A stretch of DNA of 64,000 nucleotides from Bifidobacterium [indicum] DSM 20214 = LMG 11587 (GTDB lineage: Bacteria; Actinomycetota; Actinomycetes; Actinomycetales; Bifidobacteriaceae): NCBI RefSeq assembly GCF_000706765.1, contig NZ_CP006018.1:1612001-1676000 (forward strand), given 5' to 3'. Positions within the stretch are counted from its first letter, which is position 1, and every line of letters begins with the position of its first letter. The notes beneath the pieces were generated by a model that saw nothing but the letters and a program-made list of their open reading frames with translations, made no database searches and was not told the origin of the DNA. The translations under genes were made by a program, and so were the position numbers. Shown one piece after another: positions 62,214 to 64,000 of this stretch.

Positions 62214-63503
62214 ATGGCCAGAAGCAATATGACGGTCGCGGAAATGATCGGGCTCTTTTTGGACCCTGCCGCGCCGGTTCAGATAACCGCCTTCGACGGA
62301 TCGCACTTCGGAGATTCGGCCGCACCGCTCCATCTGGAGATCAAGAACTCGCGCGCAATATACTACATCGCCGAGAACCCGAACGACCTGGGTCTGGCCC
62401 GGGCCTACCTGCAGGGCGACCTGGATTCGCCGGACCTGCAGCCAGGCAATCCCTATCAGGTCTTCAAGGACCTGGTGGCCCTGAAGAAGTACGTCAAGAA
62501 GCCCGGCAAGGCCGATCTGGCCCGCATGGCCGCCGCCATCTTCTCGCACGGGATTCGCATCCCCGAGCCTCCTGCAATCGAGGGCCCCTCCCTGGCCAAG
62601 CGTCTGACCGAGGGCCTGCGCCCCCACACCCGCAAGGGCGATGCGGCCACGGTCAGCTACCATTACGACCAGTCCAACGACTTCTACCGCCTCTTCCTGG
62701 GGTCCTCCATGACCTACACCTGCGCCGTCTTCGAGAAGCCGACCGATACCTTGGAGGCAGCCCAGGAGCACAAGCTCAACATGGTCCTCGACAAGATGAA
62801 CCTGAAGAAGGGCGACCGGCTCCTTGACGTGGGCTGCGGATGGGGCTCGATGGAGGTGGCCGCCGCCAAGCGTGGCATCCATGTCATCGGTGTCACCCTG
62901 GCCGAGGAACAGGTGGAATGGGCCCAGGAGTGGATCAGGAAGGAAGGCCTGGGCGACCTGGCCGAGGTCCGCCTGATGGATTATCGCGATGTACCCGAAT
63001 CAGGCTTCGACGGCATCTGCTCAATCGGCATGATGGAGCATGTGGGATATAAGCAGTACCCCTCCTACTTCAAGGAGATGATGGACAAGCTGCGCCCCGG
63101 CGGCATCCTCCTCAACCACCAGATCACCCGGACCAACTCCCACGACAACAAGAGGGCCGGCGGCTTCATCGACCGGTATATCTTCCCCGATGGCGAGCTG
63201 GCCAGCCCGGCCGAGATCGAACTGGCCATCCAGGACACCGGTTTTGAGGTCATGACCCAGGAGAACCTCCGTCAGCACTACGCCCTGACCCTGCAGCACT
63301 GGACCGAAAACCTCCAGGACAACTGGGAGCAGGCCAAGACCATGGTCGGCGAGCCCAAGGCCCGTCTCTGGGGTCTCTACATGGCCGGGTCGCGCCTGAA
63401 CTTCGAAATCAACAATATCCAGGTGCACCAGTTCCAGTGCATCAAGCCCGACCCCGCGACCGGCACGTACTCCTACCCGCTCCGCCCCTGGTGGGATCGC
63501 TAG
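62214..63503 (+). CDS. cfa: Cyclopropane-fatty-acyl-phospholipid synthase
   Basis: A 429-residue Cfa-type methyltransferase. The SAM site is LLDVGCGWGSMEVAAA, with FYRLFLGSSMTYTCAVFE, IGMMEHVGYKQYPSYF and RAGGFIDRYIFPDGEL as family blocks. It adds a methylene from SAM across the double bond of unsaturated membrane phospholipid chains. The start 62214 follows AAAAGGGGG by five bases; the frame opens 13 codons earlier. Ends at a strong bidirectional terminator. Confidence 0.93.
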   Translation: MARSNMTVAEMIGLFLDPAAPVQITAFDGSHFGDSAAPLHLEIKNSRAIYYIAENPNDLGLARAYLQGDLDSPDLQPGNPYQVFKDLVALKKYVKKPGKADLARMAAAIFSHGIRIPEPPAIEGPSLAKRLTEGLRPHTRKGDAATVSYHYDQSNDFYRLFLGSSMTYTCAVFEKPTDTLEAAQEHKLNMVLDKMNLKKGDRLLDVGCGWGSMEVAAAKRGIHVIGVTLAEEQVEWAQEWIRKEGLGDLAEVRLMDYRDVPESGFDGICSIGMMEHVGYKQYPSYFKEMMDKLRPGGILLNHQITRTNSHDNKRAGGFIDRYIFPDGELASPAEIELAIQDTGFEVMTQENLRQHYALTLQHWTENLQDNWEQAKTMVGEPKARLWGLYMAGSRLNFEINNIQVHQFQCIKPDPATGTYSYPLRPWWDR

Positions 63504-63554
63504 TTTCGAGTGGATCCGGGGAAGTAGTCGGCCGACCGATCATCCCTCGGCAAG

Positions 63555-63601
63555 GCGAAGGGTGCCCGGCACGGATTGGTTCCGTGTCGGGCACCCTTCG
63601 C
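63555..63601. terminator. Bidirectional terminator hairpin between cfa and the FMN-binding-domain gene
   Basis: GCGAAGGGTGCCCGGCACGG and one more A (63555-63575) pair with 63581-63601, 21 pairs with one G-U and a 5-base loop. It separates two convergent genes. No long T-run is present, so termination may rely on stem strength. Confidence 0.7.
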
Positions 63602-63636
63602 ATTCCGCACATGGGATCACCGACCGTCGCCCGAGG

Positions 63637-64000
63637 CTACTGCGAAATCGAGGCCTCCTGCCGGGCCAGGTCCAGAGCCTTGTTGAAAGCATCCGAGGTC
63701 CAGCTGGCACCAGCCACCTTGCTGACCTTGAGATCCTTGAGGGGTTTGCCCTGGACCACCCCAGGCACGGCCTTGGCGAACTCGTCGATGTGCTTTCTGG
63801 AGACCGGGGAATCGGACTTCCCGGAGACCCTGACCGATTGCACGGTGCCGCCCGACACATCCAGGTCGACATCGATGCTGTCGGAACCATCCTTGCCGTA
63901 ATGGCCCGTCAAGGCATATGACCCGTCCTGATACTGCCCGGTATCGGAAGCGGCAGGCTGCCTTCCATCCCGCGAAGATGCACTGGGCACACCCTCACCG
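63637..64000 (-). CDS. Secreted FMN-binding-domain protein (partial, C-terminus)
   Basis: Only the C-terminal 121 residues are visible; the frame is open to the right edge. A Ser/Gln-rich linker (SRDGRQPAASDTGQYQDG) leads into YALTGHYGKDGSDSIDVDL, VQSVRVSGKSDSPVSRKH and VSKVAGASWTSDAFNKAL. The last resembles the GA-[S/T]-x-T covalent flavin site of FMN_bind domains. Such proteins are extracellular electron carriers flavinylated by ApbE. The N-terminus, including any lipoprotein signal, is outside the window. Confidence 0.7.
   Translation of the reverse strand, partial: GEGVPSASSRDGRQPAASDTGQYQDGSYALTGHYGKDGSDSIDVDLDVSGGTVQSVRVSGKSDSPVSRKHIDEFAKAVPGVVQGKPLKDLKVSKVAGASWTSDAFNKALDLARQEASISQ

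Noticed and set aside
1-64000. CRISPR arrays, complete insertion sequences, integrases, rRNA genes
   Set aside because: No regularly spaced repeats, no transposase or integrase motifs in any frame and no rRNA-like sequence were found.

Overview
The window looks like a chromosomal segment of a high-GC actinobacterium, most probably a Bifidobacterium. Supporting signs are the MurT/GatD pair, the amtB-glnK operon with a GlnR-like box, a tmRNA whose tag reads AKSNRTEFALAA, bifidobacterial-looking secreted proteins and a sortase-type surface protein. The genus call is inference; no ribosomal RNA is present to anchor it.

Layout. 1-9,750 is core: gatD-murT (lipid II amidation), dnaB with DnaA-box-like sites upstream, a MATE pump, glnK-amtB, ftsY, a RAM-domain regulator and an acetyltransferase. 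9,900-17,840 is an accessory stretch bounded by tRNA-Lys(UUU) and tmRNA. It holds three paralogous membrane-anchored coiled-coil proteins, a plasmid-type RepA with a small helix-turn-helix protein, a Fic toxin with an antitoxin absent from ordinary gene calls, and a decayed secreted protein. 18,820-30,700 holds a giant RCC1-propeller surface protein, an ArsR/MFS efflux pair around a 32-bp palindrome, a Ca2+-type P-type ATPase and an FtsX-type ABC exporter.

31,740-42,040 is a visibly more AT-rich defence island that I read as DISARM: C5-cytosine methyltransferase, SNF2 helicase, DrmA, DrmB and a broken DrmC. The combination is a hybrid of the two described DISARM classes. 42,420-47,650 is a complete ferric-siderophore uptake operon (lipoprotein, two permeases, ATPase, siderophore-interacting reductase). 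It is followed on the minus strand by a trpE/trpG-like pair, then an AraC regulator, an MDR dehydrogenase and a VOC protein.

53,790-59,160 is the most novel part: an AT-rich cassette with a 31-residue peptide gene too short for ordinary gene calling, an RRE-ThiF/E1-like enzyme, a single-module Clp-like AAA+ ATPase, a cytochrome P450, a frameshifted GNAT acetyltransferase and a divergent MFS exporter. I propose an undescribed RiPP (ribosomally made, modified peptide) pathway. A dead YafQ/DinJ-type toxin-antitoxin pair marks its right edge. 59,850-64,000 returns to core-like genes: MHS-family symporter, DUF4186 protein, cyclopropane fatty acid synthase and a partial FMN-binding-domain protein.
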